Below are positions 31,414 through 40,581 of a stretch of 64,000 bases of DNA, piece after piece; the first letter of the stretch is position 1; each line of letters begins with the position of its first letter. The stretch is from a bacterium (GTDB taxonomy: Bacteria > Sumerlaeota > Sumerlaeia > MVZB01), in assembly GCA_021372575.1 (NCBI GenBank), contig JAJFUE010000060.1:45997-109996 (forward strand), given 5' to 3'. Position numbers and translations under genes: made by a program. Under the pieces are notes generated by a model. It ran no database searches. It was not told the DNA's origin and saw nothing but the letters and a program-made list of their open reading frames with translations.

Positions 31414-33630
31414 ATGGCTTTGGCAAGCCCGAAGGAAACGTCGTTGGCCGAGTCCCGGGCGATCCTGAAGACGCTCGAGGGCAAGGTCCGCGGCGCGCGC
31501 ATCTCGATCTTTTACCAGTTCGGCCTGCTGCTCGTCGCGATCGCGATGATCATCCTGCCGCTCGTCTATCTGGCGATGATCGGCGCGGCCGGGTATGGGC
31601 TTTACGAATACGCAATCAACGGCGTTGCCATCTTCAAGGAGGTTCACCGGCCGCGTCAGGCCGAGGCCGCGCTGTTTGTTTACCTCGTGCCGCTGCTTGC
31701 CGGCGCCGTGCTGATCCTGTTCATGATCAAGCCGCTGCTGGCGCCGATGAAGCGCGGCATCCCGTCGCGCGCCCTGAAGCCCGAGGACCAGCCGCTGCTG
31801 TTCGAATTCATCAAGCGGCTGTGCACCCTGATGGGCGCGCCGGTGCCGCGGCGGATCGAGGTCAACTGCGAGGTCAACGCCTCGGCGAGCCTGCGGCCGG
31901 GGCTGGCGTCGTTGATCGTGCGCGACCTGACGCTGTGCATCGGGCTGCCGCTGGCCGGCGGGCTGAACCTGCGCCAGTTCACGGGCGTGCTCGCGCACGA
32001 GTTCGGCCATTTCAGCCAGGGCTTCGCGATGCGGCTGAGCTACCTGATTCATTCGGTCAACCTGTGGTTCGCGCGGGTGGTGTATGAGCGCGACGCGTGG
32101 GACGAATGGCTGCGCACGTGCGAGCGCGAGGCCGACATCCGCGTCAAAATCTTCTTCTGGCTCATCATGCTGATGGTGTGGGTCACGCGGCGCGTGCTGT
32201 GGGTGCTGATGATGATCGGGCACCTGATCAGCAGCTTCATGTCGCGCCAGATGGAATACGACGCCGACCGCAATGCCGCGCGCGTCGTGGGGTCCAAGGG
32301 AATATCGGACGCCCTGGGCAAGCTGCGGCTGCTTTACATCGCGTGGCAGAAGTCGATCTCGGACCTCGGCCAGGCATGGGAGGAAAAGCGCCTGGGCGAC
32401 AACCTGCCGATGCTGATCGACAACAACTACGAGCAGATGCCCGAGGATCTGCGCGACAAGATCCGCGAGCAGGAGATGAAGGAGCGGACCGGGATCTTCG
32501 ACACGCACCCCGCGGCGAAGAAGCGCCTGCGCAAGCTCGAGAAGCTGAACGAGGAGGGGCTGCTGCGCGACGAGGCGGCGCCGGCCACGTGCCTGTTCGC
32601 GCAATACGACGAGCTGTGCCGGGACATCAGCATGGATTTCTACGCGGCCACGCTCGGGCCGGCCGCGGTGCACAGCACGTTCGTGCCGACGCAGGAGCTG
32701 ATCGGCCGGCGCGAGACGATCGGCGACAGCTTCGTCGCGCTCCGGGAATACTGTTTCGGCTGCTTCCTGTTCACGCGGATGATCGGGCCCGATCCGGAAC
32801 TGCTCGCGAGGGCGCCGGAGGACCCGCGCGCCGTGGCGGCCGAGCTGCAACGGGCGCGCGCCTACTTGCAGCAGGCGATCCAGGTCGTGCGGCCGGCGTT
32901 CAAACGGTATCGCAAGGGCTGGCAGATCACGCTCGCCGGGTTTGCCGTCGAGCAGCAGTTCCAGGCCGGCATCCACGCGCGAGGCATCTCGGCCGAGGTC
33001 GCGGCGTCGATGCTCGAGTCCGGCACGAACATGAAGCAGGATGCCGAGATGGAGATCGCGGCGTTCGAGGACGGCATCCGGCGGCGCCTGACGTCGTCGC
33101 TGAGGCTGCTGCACGCGCCGCAGCTCAGGCAGCGGATCCCCGAGGCGGGCGACATGCTGCGGCAGGCGCACAAGATCGCGATCGCCATCGAGGGCATGCT
33201 CAGCGTCAGCGAGGCGATCGAGGATTTGATCCGTTGCCATCAAGGACTGAGCGCGCTGCTGGCCGGGGTCAAGGGGCGCGAGGAGGACGAGCGCATGATC
33301 ACGCGCATCCGCCAGATGCGCGGCTCCGTCTATCGCTCGATCGAGGCGCTGTACATGCGGCTCAAGAACACGCCCTACCCGTTCGAGCACCCCAACGGCA
33401 ACGTGAGCGTCGGCACGGTGGTGATCGACATCCCGCCGCAGCGCGACGACCTGGCGGCGGTTTATAACAAGGGCCAGATCGTGCTGCAGGGGCTGGACAA
33501 GCTCTATGCGCGGTGCATGGGGATGCTTGCGCGCATGGGGCTTGACGTCGAGAAAGCGCTCGGCATGCCCCCGATCATGGTGCCGCCCGGCGAAGAGGAC
33601 AATGAGAGCGACATGACCGAAAACGAATAA
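31414..33630 (+). CDS. M48-family membrane metalloprotease with long C-terminal domain
   Basis: A 738-residue protein. Two membrane segments (about 33-75 and 88-110) are followed by the zinc motif H-E-F-G-H at about residue 195, two more hydrophobic stretches near 245-280, and S-R-Q-M-E-Y-D-A-D-R-N-A-A, which supplies the third ligand Glu, as in HtpX/Ste24-type enzymes. HtpX is about 290 residues, so some 400 residues of helical C-terminal sequence are extra and unrecognised. The ATG at 31414 follows GGGGG by eight bases; a GTG six bases earlier is less likely. Probable role: turnover of damaged membrane proteins. Confidence 0.85.
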   Translation: MALASPKETSLAESRAILKTLEGKVRGARISIFYQFGLLLVAIAMIILPLVYLAMIGAAGYGLYEYAINGVAIFKEVHRPRQAEAALFVYLVPLLAGAVLILFMIKPLLAPMKRGIPSRALKPEDQPLLFEFIKRLCTLMGAPVPRRIEVNCEVNASASLRPGLASLIVRDLTLCIGLPLAGGLNLRQFTGVLAHEFGHFSQGFAMRLSYLIHSVNLWFARVVYERDAWDEWLRTCEREADIRVKIFFWLIMLMVWVTRRVLWVLMMIGHLISSFMSRQMEYDADRNAARVVGSKGISDALGKLRLLYIAWQKSISDLGQAWEEKRLGDNLPMLIDNNYEQMPEDLRDKIREQEMKERTGIFDTHPAAKKRLRKLEKLNEEGLLRDEAAPATCLFAQYDELCRDISMDFYAATLGPAAVHSTFVPTQELIGRRETIGDSFVALREYCFGCFLFTRMIGPDPELLARAPEDPRAVAAELQRARAYLQQAIQVVRPAFKRYRKGWQITLAGFAVEQQFQAGIHARGISAEVAASMLESGTNMKQDAEMEIAAFEDGIRRRLTSSLRLLHAPQLRQRIPEAGDMLRQAHKIAIAIEGMLSVSEAIEDLIRCHQGLSALLAGVKGREEDERMITRIRQMRGSVYRSIEALYMRLKNTPYPFEHPNGNVSVGTVVIDIPPQRDDLAAVYNKGQIVLQGLDKLYARCMGMLARMGLDVEKALGMPPIMVPPGEEDNESDMTENE

Positions 33631-33813
33631 ATCTTTTACATCGATAGCGTCTTCATGTTAGAAGGAAGCATAATCTCGATTCAGCCACTTTCGCAGAGAT
33701 TGCAGTTCGCGCGATTCCCTTTCGAAAGCCAAGCGCGGAAACGAGATGCCGTGGCGGATCCGAATCCGGCACGATTTTACACATGTCGATGAAACATCGA
33801 CGAGAGGTTATGG

Positions 33814-34137
33814 ATGATGAAACTTTACGTCGGGAATCTGAGCTACGATTCCGGTGAAAGCCAATTGCGCGAGCTGTTCGGCCGGTTTGGCGAGGTGTCA
33901 TCGATCACGGTGATCACCGACCGCGACACGGGCCGTTCGAAAGGTTTTGCGTTTGTTGAATTTTCCAACGACGACGAAGCCCGGGCAGCAATTCAGGCCA
34001 TGGACGGCAAGGAATTCGGCGGGCGCAACCTGAAGGTCAACGAGGCCCGTCCGCGCGAGGCCGGCGGCCCGCGTGGCGGCGGCCGTGACCGCGGCCCGCG
34101 CGGCGGCGGCCGTGACCGCGACCGCGGCGGCTGGTAA
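33814..34137 (+). CDS. RRM RNA-binding protein with Gly-Arg tail
   Basis: A 107-residue protein: one RRM domain with RNP2 L-Y-V-G-N-L at the start and RNP1 K-G-F-A-F-V-E-F at about 44-51, then a tail of G-G-R-D-R-G repeats. This is the Rbp-type single-RRM protein common in cyanobacteria and many other phyla, often cold-induced, binding single-stranded RNA. GAGAGG lies six bases before the first ATG. The 180-base upstream region lacks a gene and may be a regulated leader. A terminator follows directly. Confidence 0.93.
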   Translation: MMKLYVGNLSYDSGESQLRELFGRFGEVSSITVITDRDTGRSKGFAFVEFSNDDEARAAIQAMDGKEFGGRNLKVNEARPREAGGPRGGGRDRGPRGGGRDRDRGGW

Positions 34138-34159
34138 GCCGATCGATTCCACCATGCAA

Positions 34160-34190
34160 CGCCGGGGCCCCCAAAAGCCCCGGCGTTTTT
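34160..34190 (+). terminator. Rho-independent terminator of the RRM gene
   Basis: CGCCGGGGC and GCCCCGGCG form a nine-base stem around CCCCAAAA, followed by TTTTT. Confidence 0.85.
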
Positions 34191-34316
34191 CTATTCCGAT
34201 TGATCATTTTGCCCGGATTTGTCATGGTGACCCCGATAAGTTTTGAATTTGTTGTGGCCATGGGCGTAACGGGTCAACCAGGATTTCCCGTCAATTCACG
34301 GAAAACGAGAAATCGC

Positions 34317-34715
34317 ATGATCATCCATTACACGAACAGCCCGAGTTCGCTTGTGCCCGCGCAGCTCGCCGGATTTTTCAGCGACTGGCCGAATCCGCCC
34401 TCGCCGGCGCGGCATCTGGCGATCCTGCGCGCCAGCTTCGCCGTGTGGCTCGCGATGGACGGCGACCAGTGCGTGGGGTACATCAATGCGCTTTCGGACG
34501 GAATCCTGACGGCGTATATTCCGCTGCTTGAGGTGCTGCCGGAGTGCCGGCATCGCGGCATCGGCACCGAACTCGTCCGCCGCATGGTCGATACGTTCCG
34601 GCACTTTTACGCCATCGACATCGTCTGCGACGAATCCGTCGCGCCGTTTTACGAGGCCAAGGGCTTCTCAAAATGCGTGGGGATGATCAAAAGGAATACG
34701 AATGCGGTCAACTGA
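34317..34715 (+). CDS. GNAT-family N-acetyltransferase
   Basis: A 132-residue protein. The acetyl-CoA motif region is I-P-L-L-E-V-L-P-E-C-R-H-R-G-I-G-T-E-L-V-R-R-M, with the typical R/Q-x-x-G-x-G/A as R-H-R-G-I-G. F-Y-E-A-K-G-F near the end is the usual family C-terminal segment. I start at the ATG at 34317; an upstream in-frame ATG at 34200 would add residues without coding character. Substrate unknown. Confidence 0.87.
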   Translation: MIIHYTNSPSSLVPAQLAGFFSDWPNPPSPARHLAILRASFAVWLAMDGDQCVGYINALSDGILTAYIPLLEVLPECRHRGIGTELVRRMVDTFRHFYAIDIVCDESVAPFYEAKGFSKCVGMIKRNTNAVN

Positions 34716-34764
34716 GCGCGGCTTGTCGAGGTGTGGAGACTCACTATTCAAGTGATCCGAACAG

Positions 34765-34852
34765 GCAAACTGAAGTTTGAACTCCTGACTGAAATTCCGA
34801 CTCCGTCCGCGCGCTGATGGAATTTCGGTCAGGAGTTCAAAATTTATTTTGC
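34765..34852. repeat. 88-base palindromic element (MITE-like), copy 2
   Basis: Arms 34765-34798 and 34819-34852 match copy 1 at 24414; the loop sequence differs. It lies between two gene ends (GNAT and gatB), which converge. Confidence 0.85.
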
Positions 34853-34857
34853 TGAAA

Positions 34858-34888
34858 CCATGTCGCTTCGAGCCGAAGCGACCTACTG
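34858..34888. repeat. REP-like palindrome at the gatB stop
   Basis: CATGTCGCTTCGA-GCCGAAGCGACC then TACTGACGG. The TCA of gatB's TGA stop (34883-34888 region) is part of the conserved CTACTGAC flank also seen at 31306, so the element appears to have landed exactly at the gene end. Confidence 0.65.
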
Positions 34889-36322
34889 ACGGATCTTGCG
34901 CAGGATCATTTCGTTGACGAGTTGCGGATTGGCCTTGCCCTTGGTTTCGCGCATGATCTGGCCGACGAGCGCGCCGATCGCCTTTTCCTTGCCGGCAAGG
35001 ATTTTTTCGACGGCGTCGGCGTTGGCCGCGAGGACTTTATCGACGATCGGCTCGATCGCCGAAGTGTCGGAGATCTGGACGAGGCCCTTTTTCTTCACGA
35101 TTTCGGCGGGAGCGCCTTCGCCGTCGAGCATCGCGCGATAGACGTCCTTGGCGATGCGCCCGCTGATCGTGCCGCCGTCGATGAGCTTGACGAGCTCGGC
35201 GATCGCGGCCGCCTTGATCGGGTATTCGCCGATGTCGCGGTCGGGGTCCTCGCCGAGCCAGCGCAGCGGCTCGGCCATCCAGTTGGCGACGCCCTTGGGG
35301 TTGGCACCGTAAACCGCGAGCGCGGACTCGAAATAATCGGCGAGGTCCTTGTCGGCGGTCAGCACGCCGGCGTCGTAATCCGACAATCCGAATTTCTCGA
35401 CGAACCGTTTCCTTCTCGCGTCGGGGAGCTCGGGGATTTCGGCCCGAATACGCTCAAGCAAGGCGTCATCGATCTCGACGGCGACGAGGTCGGGGTCGGG
35501 GAAGTAGCGGTAATCGTTGGCGACTTCCTTGCTGCGCATGGCGCGCGTGACGCCCGCGGCCTCGTCCCACAGGCGCGTTTCCTGCACGACGCGGCCGCCG
35601 GATTCGAGCTCGATGATCTGGCGGTCGGTTTCAACCTCAATGCACTTGAGGACGGTCTTCATCGAGTTGAGGTTTTTGACCTCGACCTTGGTGCCGAGCT
35701 TGTCGTCGCCCTGGCGGCGCACGGAGATGTTGGCCTCGAAACGCAGGCGCCCCTGGTGCATGTTGCAGTCGCTGACGCCGCTGTATTCGAGGATCGACTT
35801 GAGCGACTCCATGAACGCGAGCGCTTCTTCCTTCGAGCGCAGGTCGGGTTCGGTGACGATCTCGAGCAGCGGCGTGCCGGCGCGGTTGAGATCGACCAGC
35901 GAGTAATCGGCGCCGGGGGCGTCGGGGTGGATGTTCTTGCCGGCGTCCTCCTCGAGGTGGACGTTGTTGATGCGGACGTGGAGGGTCGAATCGCCGACCT
36001 TGACGTCGAGAAATCCGCCTTCGCCGAGGTTCTTGCGGAGCTGGCTGATCTGGTAGTTTTTGGGCAGGTCGGGGTAGTAGTAGTTTTTGCGCTCGAACTG
36101 GGTGGGGCGATTGATGCGGCAGCCGAGCGCCAGCGCGGCGCGCGTGGCGAGCTCGAGCGCCTTGCGGTTGAGGACCGGGAGCGAGCCGGGCATGCCGAGG
36201 CAGACGGGGCAGGTCTGCGTGTTCGGCGCGCGGCCGAATTCAGTCGAGCAGCCGCACCAGATCTTGGAAGCGGTGGCCAGTTCGGCGTGAATTTCAAACC
36301 CGATGACGGTTTCCCAACCCAT
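34883..36322 (-). CDS. gatB: Aspartyl/glutamyl-tRNA(Asn/Gln) amidotransferase subunit B
   Basis: GatB is the kinase/tRNA-binding subunit of the GatCAB complex that converts Glu-tRNA(Gln) and Asp-tRNA(Asn) to the amidated forms. It is 479 residues, normal length. It starts W-E-T-V-I-G-F-E-I-H-A-E-L, then C-x-C-S-T-E-F-G ... C-P-V-C-L-G-M-P-G-S-L-P-V-L-N, the signature region. The C-terminal YqeY-type helical domain ends I-L-R-K-I-R-Q. GGAGAA lies before the ATG at 36322; a longer reading upstream is repeat-encoded. gatA and gatC are not adjacent. Confidence 0.96.
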   Translation of the reverse strand: MGWETVIGFEIHAELATASKIWCGCSTEFGRAPNTQTCPVCLGMPGSLPVLNRKALELATRAALALGCRINRPTQFERKNYYYPDLPKNYQISQLRKNLGEGGFLDVKVGDSTLHVRINNVHLEEDAGKNIHPDAPGADYSLVDLNRAGTPLLEIVTEPDLRSKEEALAFMESLKSILEYSGVSDCNMHQGRLRFEANISVRRQGDDKLGTKVEVKNLNSMKTVLKCIEVETDRQIIELESGGRVVQETRLWDEAAGVTRAMRSKEVANDYRYFPDPDLVAVEIDDALLERIRAEIPELPDARRKRFVEKFGLSDYDAGVLTADKDLADYFESALAVYGANPKGVANWMAEPLRWLGEDPDRDIGEYPIKAAAIAELVKLIDGGTISGRIAKDVYRAMLDGEGAPAEIVKKKGLVQISDTSAIEPIVDKVLAANADAVEKILAGKEKAIGALVGQIMRETKGKANPQLVNEMILRKIRQ

Positions 36323-36363
36323 GGCGCTTCTCCGTTTCGCCCCGCGGGCGCATAGTTGAGACA

Positions 36364-36436
36364 TTATGAAATATGAGAGATGAGAGATGAAAGATGAAAA
36401 ATCAATGATGGGTGATGAATGATGAATGATGAAAAG
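36364..36436. repeat. Mixed heptamer array GATGAGA/GATGAAA/GATGAAT
   Basis: At least eight units, changing from GATGAGA through GATGAAA to GATGAAT, in the 5' region of gatB. The unit types seen separately elsewhere are joined here in one array, which suggests they interconvert by mutation and slippage. Confidence 0.8.
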
Positions 36437-36508
36437 AGTCAAATCAGAAAATCGAGACAATCGTGCCTCTTCAAGCCAAAGGTATGTGTTTGGCGCGCGT
36501 AATTTAAA

Positions 36509-36590
36509 CCGTTGAAAACGAGTGATTGACCCCATCCCGCGTTGAAACGCGGGGTTCACGCTCATTCGGGAAACCGTTTCAACGGTTTCC
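36509..36590. repeat. Palindromes of the CCGTTGAAACGG type
   Basis: AAACCGTTGAAAACG, CCCGCGTTGAAACGCGGGG and GAAACCGTTTCAACGGTTTCC lie in a row. Each is a short hairpin and the first and third are partly complementary. Confidence 0.55.
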
Positions 36591-36781
36591 AACGCATAGG
36601 CCTGATGCTTTGCAAGAACTCAACTGACAACAAACTATATGTCGGCGGAATCAGTCTTATTCGGCGAGATTACTTGTTGCGTCGCCGGCATTGTGTTTAA
36701 ATAGGCATATGGGTTTTTAGCCGCGAAGCACGATGTTTGAACCGCGTTTGAACCGGCCTTGCCGAGAATCGATCCGCATTC

Positions 36782-39064
36782 ATGTTACAGTTGGAAAATG
36801 GTGAAACCCGCCGCGTTGGCGTTGTACCGGCCGATGCGCCCCGGCCTGAAAAAATAAAGCAGCTCGACCTGATTTTAATTCGCCCGAGCAAGTACGACGA
36901 CGATGGCTACGTGATGCGTTACTGGCGGGGGGTGCTGCCGTCGAACACGCTGGCGACGCTCGCGGGGTTGACGCGCGAGGTCGCCGAATCGCGCGCGCTC
37001 GGCGACGTGAAGATCAACGTCGTGATGCTCGACGAAACCGTGCAGCGGATCGACGTCGCGCGGTTGAGAAGGCGGCACGTGCGCCGCGGAGTCCGCGCCG
37101 TGGCGGCGCTCGCCGGCGTGCAGACAAACCAGTTTCCGCGCGCGGCCGACCTGGCGAGGATGCTGCACGACGCCGGCTTCAGCGTGATGATCGGCGGCTT
37201 TCACGTCTCCGGCGTGATGGCGATGAGCAAGGCCGGAACGCCGCCGGAATTTCAGGCGTTGATGGACGGGGGGATCACGCTCGTGCGCGGGGAGGTCGAG
37301 GAGTGCTGGGCCGACCTGTTGCGCGACGCGCTGCACGGCAGGCTGCGCAGCTACTACGAAATATTGCAGCCGCCCGAACTCGACAAGGCCAGCCTGCCGC
37401 TGGTCGATCCCGAGCTCATGAAACACTTCGCGTACGCGTTCATGGGGACGATCGACGCGGGGCGCGGCTGCCCGTTCCATTGCAGCTTCTGCACGATCAT
37501 CAACGTGCAGGGGCACAAGATGCGGTGCCGCTCGGCGGAGGCCGTGCGCGAGTGCATCCGCCGCAACGCCCGGCACAAAATCGATTATTATTTCTTCACC
37601 GATGATAATTTTTCGCGCAACCCGCACTGGGAGGAGATCTTCGACGAGCTGATCGCGCTGAGGGCCGAGGGCCATCAGTTCAACTTCATGATGCAGGTCG
37701 ATGTGCTTGCGCACCGGATCAGGAATTTCGTGAGCAAGGCGGCGTCGGCGGGGTGCAGCCAGGTGTTCGTCGGGATGGAGTCGATCAACCCGGATAATTT
37801 GGAGGCGATCGGCAAGAAACAGAACCTTGCGGTCGATTACCGGCAGATGGTCGCGGCGTGGCACGTCGCCGACATCAGCGTGCACGTGGGGTATATTATC
37901 GGCTTTCCGTTCGACACGCCGGCGAGCGTGGCCGGGGACATGCGCAAATTGCGCGAGGAAATCCAGGTCGATCAGGCGTCGTTTTTCATGCTGACGCCGC
38001 TGCCGGGCTCGGCCGATTACGCGGAGCTTGCTGCGCGGGGCGCAAAGCTCGACCCGGACTTCAACCGCTTCGATTCGTTTCACGCGGCGATGCCGCACGC
38101 GCGCATGAGCGCCGACGAATGGTTCGAGACCTACCAGGCGGCGTGGCGCGGGTTTTACTCGACGGAGAACATGAAGGTCGTCCTGTCGCGCGCCAATGCA
38201 CGGACCTACTGGAGCATCTTCAAGAATTTCCTTTGGTACCGCTATTCGGCGCTGATCGAAAAGACGCACCCGATGATCTGCGGGTTCGTGCGGTTCAAGG
38301 GGCGGCTCGACCGCCGGCCGGGGCTGCCGATCGAGACGCGGGGCCAATACTGGCGCCGCCGGGTGGACGATTGGCGGGTGTGGTCGCGCGAGGTCGTGCA
38401 CATGTATTTGCAGATGCAGGAAGTGTGGCTGGCGACGCGCCAGCGCGCCCAGCGCGAATCCAACTGGGCGAGCTGGCGGCGCAACTGGGACGAGATGCGC
38501 GGGTGGCTCGGCAATTCGCGGGCGCGCGCGTCGCGGGCGCTGGCCGGGCGCGTGTCGCTGCTTCGCGCCGGGGCCGAGGAGTCGTGGCTGCGCGCGAGCC
38601 GCGTGCGACGGCAGGGCGCCGACGACATCGCGCGGCGCTGGGGCGAGTTGCGCGCCGAGGCCGAAGCCGCATGGCAGCGCGCGGGCGAGGCCGGACGCCA
38701 GAGGAAGGACGATCTCGGCAGACGGCTGGCGGGCATCCGCACGGGCGTCGAGGACCTGTGGATCCGCGCCGGCGAATCCGGCCGCCGCGAGGCCGAGGCG
38801 CTGGCCACGCGGTTCCGGCGGCTGAGCCGGCGGCCGCGCTCGTGGGCGCGGGCGCTCAGGGCGCCGCTGGCGAGGATCAACCCGCTTGACATCAAGACGC
38901 CGACGCGCGCCGATTTGAACGAGTATTGGCGGCAGACGTTCGACAAGCTGCGCCACGGGAAAATCTTCCGGATCAACCCCGTCCGGTTCGGGATGAACCT
39001 CGCGCGGGACCTTAAGCTGTTCGTGCTGTTCAACATCCAGATCCTGATCAGCCATGGGAAGTAA
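36782..39064 (+). CDS. B12-binding-type radical SAM protein with 29-residue repeat tail
   Basis: A 760-residue protein. Residues 27-190 look like a degenerate cobalamin-binding Rossmann domain (L-D-L-I-L-I-R-P-S-K, V-M-I-G-G-F-H-V-S) without the D-x-H-x-x-G cobalamin ligand. The radical SAM core has G-R-G-C-P-F-H-C-S-F-C (CxxxCxxC) near 225-235 and F-F-T-D-D-N-F after it. The tail (about 560-690) is a helical repeat: three clear 29-residue units each with W-x-R-A-[GS], plus weaker ones upstream. Such proteins act on lipids, cofactors or tetrapyrroles; the substrate is unknown. No good ribosome binding site is visible before the ATG. Confidence 0.8.
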   Translation: MLQLENGETRRVGVVPADAPRPEKIKQLDLILIRPSKYDDDGYVMRYWRGVLPSNTLATLAGLTREVAESRALGDVKINVVMLDETVQRIDVARLRRRHVRRGVRAVAALAGVQTNQFPRAADLARMLHDAGFSVMIGGFHVSGVMAMSKAGTPPEFQALMDGGITLVRGEVEECWADLLRDALHGRLRSYYEILQPPELDKASLPLVDPELMKHFAYAFMGTIDAGRGCPFHCSFCTIINVQGHKMRCRSAEAVRECIRRNARHKIDYYFFTDDNFSRNPHWEEIFDELIALRAEGHQFNFMMQVDVLAHRIRNFVSKAASAGCSQVFVGMESINPDNLEAIGKKQNLAVDYRQMVAAWHVADISVHVGYIIGFPFDTPASVAGDMRKLREEIQVDQASFFMLTPLPGSADYAELAARGAKLDPDFNRFDSFHAAMPHARMSADEWFETYQAAWRGFYSTENMKVVLSRANARTYWSIFKNFLWYRYSALIEKTHPMICGFVRFKGRLDRRPGLPIETRGQYWRRRVDDWRVWSREVVHMYLQMQEVWLATRQRAQRESNWASWRRNWDEMRGWLGNSRARASRALAGRVSLLRAGAEESWLRASRVRRQGADDIARRWGELRAEAEAAWQRAGEAGRQRKDDLGRRLAGIRTGVEDLWIRAGESGRREAEALATRFRRLSRRPRSWARALRAPLARINPLDIKTPTRADLNEYWRQTFDKLRHGKIFRINPVRFGMNLARDLKLFVLFNIQILISHGK

Positions 39065-39066
39065 AC

Positions 39067-39136
39067 GGGAGTCATGGGACCGATGAGACCTATGGGACCT
39101 ATGAGACCTATAGGACTCATCATTTCATGGGACCCG
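39067..39136. repeat. Nonamer array TATGGGACC
   Basis: Seven degenerate units (CATGGGACC, GATGAGACC, TATGGGACC, TATGAGACC, TATAGGACT ...) starting three bases after the radical SAM stop codon. Confidence 0.85.
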
Positions 39137-39253
39137 TCGCCATAGATTTTATTGACATTCGGCACGGATCATCGCAGTTTTTGAAGATCGACAGCATGGA
39201 TGCCCCCGCACCCGTCCATTGCACATTGCACCCACCCCAGCAGGAGATTTCCC

Positions 39254-39871
39254 ATGCGCACCATCATTTCCCGTTTGATCGCGATTGGCGCGATGACGTT
39301 CGTTCTGGCCGCGGCCGGCTGCGGCGGCGGCGTGAGCGAGAAGGATTTCAAGGCGCTCCAGAAGCAGAGCGCGGACAACACGAAGGCGATCAAGGATCTC
39401 GGCACGACCGCAATCCAGCTCGACAGCCGCATTGAGGACATTCGCACGACCGTCGAGACCATGCAGAAGGACCTGAAGCTCGTCTCGACCGACGTCGCCG
39501 GCCTGGCGAGCAAGGGCGGCGGCTCGCCCGAGGCGAACAAGGCGCTGGACCAGCGGCTGCGTTCGCTCGAGTCGGGCCTGCAGAAACTCAACGAGCAGAT
39601 CGGTTCGCGTCCGGCGCGCTCGGAAGACGCGGTTGAGCCGCAGGACGCGCAGTCCGCCGAGCCTGCGACGCCCAAGCCCGGCGCGCGCGTGAGGCGCTCG
39701 ACGCCGGCCCAGGCCCCGGCGTTCACGTGGCACCTGATCAAGCAGGGCGAGACGCTCGATTCGATCGCGCGCAATTACGGGACGTCGGCCGATGCGATCC
39801 GCAAGAAGAACAATATCCCCGCCGGCAAGTCGGTTCCGGCCGGCAACAGGATCATGATCCCGAAGTCCTGA
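39254..39871 (+). CDS. LysM lipoprotein with coiled coil
   Basis: A 205-residue protein. The signal peptide ends L-A-A-A-G-C, a lipobox. A coiled-coil region follows (about 28-120; many K-D-L and L-D-S-R-I heptads), then a Pro/Ala linker. The C-terminal LysM domain (W-H-L-I-K-Q-G-E-T-L-D-S-I-A-R-N-Y-G-T-S and I-R-K-K-N-N-I) binds peptidoglycan. Together these suggest an outer-membrane lipoprotein that tethers to the wall. AGGAG lies seven bases before the ATG. Confidence 0.9.
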   Translation: MRTIISRLIAIGAMTFVLAAAGCGGGVSEKDFKALQKQSADNTKAIKDLGTTAIQLDSRIEDIRTTVETMQKDLKLVSTDVAGLASKGGGSPEANKALDQRLRSLESGLQKLNEQIGSRPARSEDAVEPQDAQSAEPATPKPGARVRRSTPAQAPAFTWHLIKQGETLDSIARNYGTSADAIRKKNNIPAGKSVPAGNRIMIPKS

Positions 39872-40080
39872 AATGCGGGACGCAGGTTTAAAGGCCGAGG
39901 CTGAGCCGGGGTGAATTTCGGGCCTTGGGTCCGCCTCACACAAGACTCAGGATAAGACACTTAATTCTACTTGATTTTACCCCAGTGGGTTGTTACGGTC
40001 TGAGTCAGCCGGCGTGGGGTAAAGTCTTCCGCGCGGTCAACTGTATGTGGCCGACAGCGCCGGCGAGGGAGGTTGCACGA

Positions 40081-40488
40081 GTGAAGCCAATCCTGATGAT
40101 TCTGTTGGTGTGCGCGATCTCTTGGAGTTCGGTTGCCCGCGCCCAGGACTACATTGAGCCGGGCGGGGCTCCGTACGTATTAGAGCCCTCGAACACCAAG
40201 GGGCCGTTCTACGGCCAGAGCGAGGCCGAGCTTCGGGCACGCAAGTTTGCCCGCGGCCTGGCCAACGTCGTTCTGTGCCCGGCCGAAATTCCGAACCAGA
40301 TTTTCCAGGAAGCCTACAAGACTTCACCCGTGACCGGCATCGTCGTCGGCTTCTTCAAGGGGATCGCGAAGGGCGGCTCGCGCCTCGCGATCGGGACGTG
40401 GGAAATCTTCACGTTCTACTTCCCGGGCACGAATAATTATCAGCCGTACATTGAACCTGAGGTTGTCTTTCAGGAATATTTGCACTAA
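40081..40488 (+). CDS. TIGR04073-like exosortase-associated protein 1
   Basis: A 135-residue exported protein. The signal peptide ends S-V-A-R-A. The body has A-R-G-L-A-N-V-V-L-C-P-A-E-I-P-N-Q-I and G-T-W-E-I-F-T-F-Y-F-P-G, ending with Y-I-E-P-E-V-V-F. This order (R-G-x-x-N-V-V-x-x-x-x-E-I-P, W/Y-E-x-x-T-F-x-F-P, P-x-I-E-P-E) is that of the TIGR04073 family, which I recall as found in PVC genomes that carry an exosortase. The GTG start at 40081 follows GAGGGAGG by eight bases. Role unknown. Confidence 0.78.
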   Translation: MKPILMILLVCAISWSSVARAQDYIEPGGAPYVLEPSNTKGPFYGQSEAELRARKFARGLANVVLCPAEIPNQIFQEAYKTSPVTGIVVGFFKGIAKGGSRLAIGTWEIFTFYFPGTNNYQPYIEPEVVFQEYLH

Positions 40489-40581
40489 AACTCAAGGGCA
40501 AGGGGTAACAGCCCCGCGCCCGCACGCTACCCGAAGCATGAAAGAATTCCGAGCTTCACGAATAAAAGGAGTTATGGCGCC

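Larger units (their letters stand above)
36323..36781. other. 459-base divergent interval before the radical SAM gene
   Basis: This holds a run of GATGAGA/GATGAAA/GATGAAT heptamers next to gatB and a cluster of palindromes of another type (about 36509-36590). The last 190 bases show no repeat or ORF of coding character. Confidence 0.55.
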
